This document shows positions 61,602 to 64,000 of a stretch of DNA of 64,000 bases, one piece after another. The stretch is taken from contig NZ_CP047289.1 in NCBI RefSeq assembly GCF_018279165.1, forward strand, positions 1,991,001 through 2,055,000. The letters run 5' to 3'. How positions within the stretch are numbered: position 1 is the first letter of the stretch; every line of letters starts with the position of its first letter. Source of the stretch: Falsirhodobacter algicola (GTDB taxonomy: Bacteria; Pseudomonadota; Alphaproteobacteria; Rhodobacterales; Rhodobacteraceae). The position numbers and the translations under genes were made by a program. The notes beneath the pieces were generated by a model, which saw nothing but the letters and a program-made list of their open reading frames with translations, ran no database searches and was not told where the DNA came from.

Positions 61602-62587
61602 AGACGTATCAGGTTGTCGGGATCGGCAACGCCATGGTGGATGTCCTGGCCTCCGCCTCCGAGGAATTCCTGACCGAGCACGGGATCGGCAAGGGCGTGA
61701 TGCAACTGATCGACAAGGGCCGGGCGGTGGATCTCTATGCCCATGTCGGCCCCTCGCGCGAAATTTCGGGCGGCTCGGCGGCCAACACCATCTCGGGCAT
61801 CGCGCAGCTTGGCGGGCGCACGGCCTATGTCGGCAAGGTGAAGGACGATCAGCTGGGCGCGATCTTCGCCCATGACCTGCGGGCGCAGGGCGCCACCTAC
61901 GAGACGCCCATGGCCGGCACCTCCGAGCAGGAGACGGGCCGCTGCATCGTCTGCGTCACCTCCGACGGCGAACGCTCCATGAGCACCTATCTCGGCGTGT
62001 CGGAATTCCTCGGCCCGGACGATATCGACGAAGGGATGATGGCCGCGGCGGAGTGGATCTACCTCGAAGGCTACCGCTTCGATGGGCCTGCCAGCCACGA
62101 GGCCTTCGCCAAGGCGATTCGCGCGTGCAAATCGGCGGGCGGCAAGGTGTCGATCACCCTGTCGGACCCCTTCTGCGTGGAACGCCACCGCGATGCCTTC
62201 CGCCGCCTTCTGTCCGAAGAGGCGGACCTGCTGTTCGCAAACCGCGCCGAACTTCTGTCGATGTACCAGACGGACGATTTCCAGGCCGCGCTGACGGCCG
62301 CTGCGGCCGATGTCGCCATCGTCGCCTGCACCGAGGGCGAGAATGGCGCGCATGTGCTGTCGGACGGCCAACACTGGCACATCCCGGCGGTGCCGACCCA
62401 GATCGCGGATGCGACGGGCGCGGGCGATCTCTTTGCGGCGGGCTTCCTCTGGGGCGTGACGCAGGGGCATGACCTCGAGGCGTGCGGCCGCATGGGCTGC
62501 GTGGCCGCCTCGGAGGTCATCTCCCATATCGGGGCGCGCCCCGAGGCCGATCTCAAGGCGCTGTTCGCCCATCACGGCCTCGTCTGA
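61598..62587 (+). CDS. PfkB-family sugar/nucleoside kinase, adenosine kinase type
   Basis: Ribokinase-family enzyme, probably adenosine kinase. 329 residues. The N-terminal signature ISGGSAANTISGIAQLGG is at about 56-73 and the catalytic Asp277 is in DATGAGDLFAAGF. The internal Pro-rich lid PSREI-region and ADVAIVACTEGENG are typical of the pfkB superfamily. Adenosine kinase would salvage adenosine from SAH turnover, which fits metK 9 kb away only loosely. Substrate is not proven by sequence. Confidence 0.88.
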   Translation: MKTYQVVGIGNAMVDVLASASEEFLTEHGIGKGVMQLIDKGRAVDLYAHVGPSREISGGSAANTISGIAQLGGRTAYVGKVKDDQLGAIFAHDLRAQGATYETPMAGTSEQETGRCIVCVTSDGERSMSTYLGVSEFLGPDDIDEGMMAAAEWIYLEGYRFDGPASHEAFAKAIRACKSAGGKVSITLSDPFCVERHRDAFRRLLSEEADLLFANRAELLSMYQTDDFQAALTAAAADVAIVACTEGENGAHVLSDGQHWHIPAVPTQIADATGAGDLFAAGFLWGVTQGHDLEACGRMGCVAASEVISHIGARPEADLKALFAHHGLV

Positions 62588-62596
62588 GGCGGGGGG

Positions 62597-63415
62597 TCAG
62601 TCCCCCAGACGGCGGTGGACCTCCTTGAGGTCCACCTCCATCCGCGGCAGCTTGTTGCCGGGATTGTCGAAGTCGTATTTGAACAGCTGGAAATCCTTCT
62701 TGTAGATTTCCCACATGATGTGCATCGACAGATCGTCGAAGTAATCCTCCACGGGATGGGCGCGCTTCGGCCCATGTCCTTCGGATTCGTTGAAGCGCGG
62801 GATCGTCGCCAGATCCACCTTGTGACGGCTGTCCATGCCGTCCAGCACCTTCTGCATCCCCTCGTTGAACCGCTCGGTGAAGAAGATCTGATCGTAGCGG
62901 CCGCCGTTCACGATGAAGGTCGCGATATGGCCCGACATCGCGGACCAATGGATGTCCGGCTCCATCGGTTTCTTCCAGCGGATGGTGTCGCGGGCGAACA
63001 AGAGGAAGCGGCGGAAGCTCTTGATCTGGTCGAACTCCTCCGTGCCGTCGGGGCCGCCGACCTCGATGCCGTATTTCTGCGTCAAGAGCGGTACGAGATT
63101 GCCGCGATAGCGTTTGCCGTTGCGCTGGATGCCGCAGATCTTGTCGAAGAAGGAGGACAGGATGCGGGTATAGGGGTTGCGCACGCAGGTGAAGGTCAGG
63201 CTGCGATGGGCAGAGACATTCGCCTCGATCAGCGGCTGGCTGTCGGACTGGGACCACTTGTGCAGCCCGCTGGTCGAATCGTGGATGTCGCCGTCGAAGA
63301 AGCGACCGTGATCCGAATAGAACATGATCTGACCGATGGTCGAACACGCGCATTTAGGAACGACGCGGTAGACGACGCTCTCACTTTCGGTCATCCATGT
63401 TCCCGGAAAACCCAT
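62597..63415 (-). CDS. sulfotransferase family protein
   Basis: Transfers sulfate from PAPS, probably to a surface carbohydrate (Sulfotransfer_2-like, PF03567). 272 residues from the ATG at 63415, which has AGGAG 7 bp upstream; TTG at 63433 and GTG at 63418 are weaker. The 5'-phosphosulfate loop is VPKCACSTIG (about 19-28) and the 3'-phosphate site is CVRNPYTRILSSFF (77-90). No membrane anchor is seen. It converges on the kinase gene with 9 bp between them and diverges from the GT14 gene. A 10-bp hairpin lies in its 3' end. Confidence 0.85.
   Translation of the reverse strand: MGFPGTWMTESESVVYRVVPKCACSTIGQIMFYSDHGRFFDGDIHDSTSGLHKWSQSDSQPLIEANVSAHRSLTFTCVRNPYTRILSSFFDKICGIQRNGKRYRGNLVPLLTQKYGIEVGGPDGTEEFDQIKSFRRFLLFARDTIRWKKPMEPDIHWSAMSGHIATFIVNGGRYDQIFFTERFNEGMQKVLDGMDSRHKVDLATIPRFNESEGHGPKRAHPVEDYFDDLSMHIMWEIYKKDFQLFKYDFDNPGNKLPRMEVDLKEVHRRLGD
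62614..62636. other. perfect hairpin in the 3' end of the sulfotransferase gene
   Basis: GGTGGACCTC (62614-62623) and GAGGTCCACC (62627-62636) form a 10-bp stem with a 3-base loop, inside codons near the C-terminus. It may serve as a shared stop signal for the two converging genes, although it is coding and lacks a U-run. Confidence 0.4.
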
Positions 63416-63532
63416 CACTCGACTCCTGCGCAAACTCTCCTTTCAGGTGAAGCAGGTCGGGACACACTTTTCAATCGCTCTCGTCGTTTTCCGTGCGATG
63501 ATGGGCGGGTTCGCGAAGATAGAGGGGCATTC

Positions 63533-64000
63533 ATGGCCGAGATCGCCTTCATCCTGCTGTGCCACAAGGATCCGGCGGGGATCGTCGCACAGGCCCTGCG
63601 CCTGACGGCGGCAGGCGACAACATCGCGATTCATTTCGATGCCCGCGCGCCCAAGGCCGATTACGACCGCATCCGCGCCGCGCTGGCGGACAATCCGCGC
63701 GTGGCCTTCGCCGCGCGGCGCATCAAGTGCGGCTGGGGGGAGTGGAGCCTCGTGGAGGCGAGCCTTCTGGCCGTCCGCGCCGCCTACGATGCCTTCCCCG
63801 AGGCCACGCATTTCTACATGCTGTCCGGCGACTGCATGCCGATCAAATCGGCCGAATACGTCAAGGATTTCCTCGATCGCGACGATCTCGATTACGTCGA
63901 GGCGTTCGATTTCTTCAAGTCCGACTGGATCAAGACCGGCATCAAGGAAGAGCGGCTGATCTACCGCCACTGGTTCAACGAACGCACCCATAAATGGTGG
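63533..64000 (+). CDS. GT14-type beta-1,6-N-acetylglucosaminyltransferase (3' truncated by window)
   Basis: Start of a Core-2/I-branching (PF02485-like) glycosyltransferase; 156 residues seen, cut by the window end with the frame open. It begins AEIAFILLCHKDPAGIVAQA, followed by IHFDARAPKADYDRI, YMLSGDCMPI (near 100-109) and the YVEAFDFFKSDW segment, all GT14 features. AGAGGGG lies before the ATG at 63533. Divergent from the sulfotransferase across 117 bp, suggesting joint surface-glycan work; in Rhodobacterales such proteins are often longer with a DUF5928 part that cannot be checked here. Confidence 0.85.
   Translation, partial: MAEIAFILLCHKDPAGIVAQALRLTAAGDNIAIHFDARAPKADYDRIRAALADNPRVAFAARRIKCGWGEWSLVEASLLAVRAAYDAFPEATHFYMLSGDCMPIKSAEYVKDFLDRDDLDYVEAFDFFKSDWIKTGIKEERLIYRHWFNERTHKWW

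Overview
This is a GC-rich chromosomal window of a Rhodobacteraceae bacterium (Alphaproteobacteria, Rhodobacter/Paracoccus type; genus not decided). Four signs support this: the alphaproteobacterial order of the rpoBC, str, S10, spc and alpha clusters; F0 ATP synthase genes in the order atpI-B-E-F'-F, with no F1 genes in the window; the MipZ and Atp12 families; and a SAM/SAH riboswitch, a class described from Rhodobacterales, in front of metK. The content is almost entirely core genome. I see no integrase, transposase, CRISPR array, toxin-antitoxin pair, prophage or defence genes, and no stretch over 300 bp without a gene. The longest gap is the 285 bp between rpoC and rpsL.

Layout. 1-7.3 kb: rpoB (5' end outside the window) and rpoC. 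7.6-11.9 kb: str operon (rpsL, rpsG, fusA, tuf). 12.0-26.5 kb: S10, spc and alpha clusters as one co-directional block with secY, adk and rpoA. This block is broken up by hairpins with U-runs (after rplW, rplP and rpmD) and by likely internal promoters (before rplO and rpsM). 26.6-30.0 kb: rarA, crcB, rluC-type pseudouridine synthase and an Atp12-type chaperone. 30.2-34.7 kb: polar amino acid ABC transporter bztABCD. 34.7-42.9 kb, minus strand: rpmH-rnpA-yidD-ttcA-yidC-MOSC protein-engB-MFS exporter-argB-sixA, one tight unit that joins ribosome and membrane-protein biogenesis to tRNA modification and arginine synthesis. 43.1-45.5 kb: orphan sensor kinase, tRNA-Arg(ACG) and a degenerate glycosyltransferase-like protein. 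45.6-53.7 kb: miaB, phoH, ybeY, aldo/keto reductase, corC, lnt, riboswitch-metK and ptsN. 53.7-56.5 kb: trmD, rplS, rpmE, mipZ and an ArsR regulator. 56.7-59.2 kb: F0 ATP synthase operon. 59.3-64.0 kb: OmpA-like lipoprotein, AraC/Ogt fusion, nth, adenosine kinase family, a sulfotransferase, and a GT14 glycosyltransferase cut by the window end.

How the parts work together: the first 26 kb supplies the transcription and translation machinery plus the Sec channel. The middle block adds ribosome maturation (YbeY, EngB, RluC), tRNA modification (TtcA, MiaB, TrmD), envelope biogenesis (YidC, Lnt) and methyl-donor synthesis (MetK). The last block adds energy coupling, DNA repair and surface polysaccharide decoration.

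I did not find a convincing undescribed system. The observations most worth a second look are the metK riboswitch with its enlarged palindromic linker, the repeated intra-operonic terminator-like hairpins in the ribosomal superoperon, the Ala/Glu-rich tail of ribosomal protein L3, and the degenerate glycosyltransferase beside tRNA-Arg.
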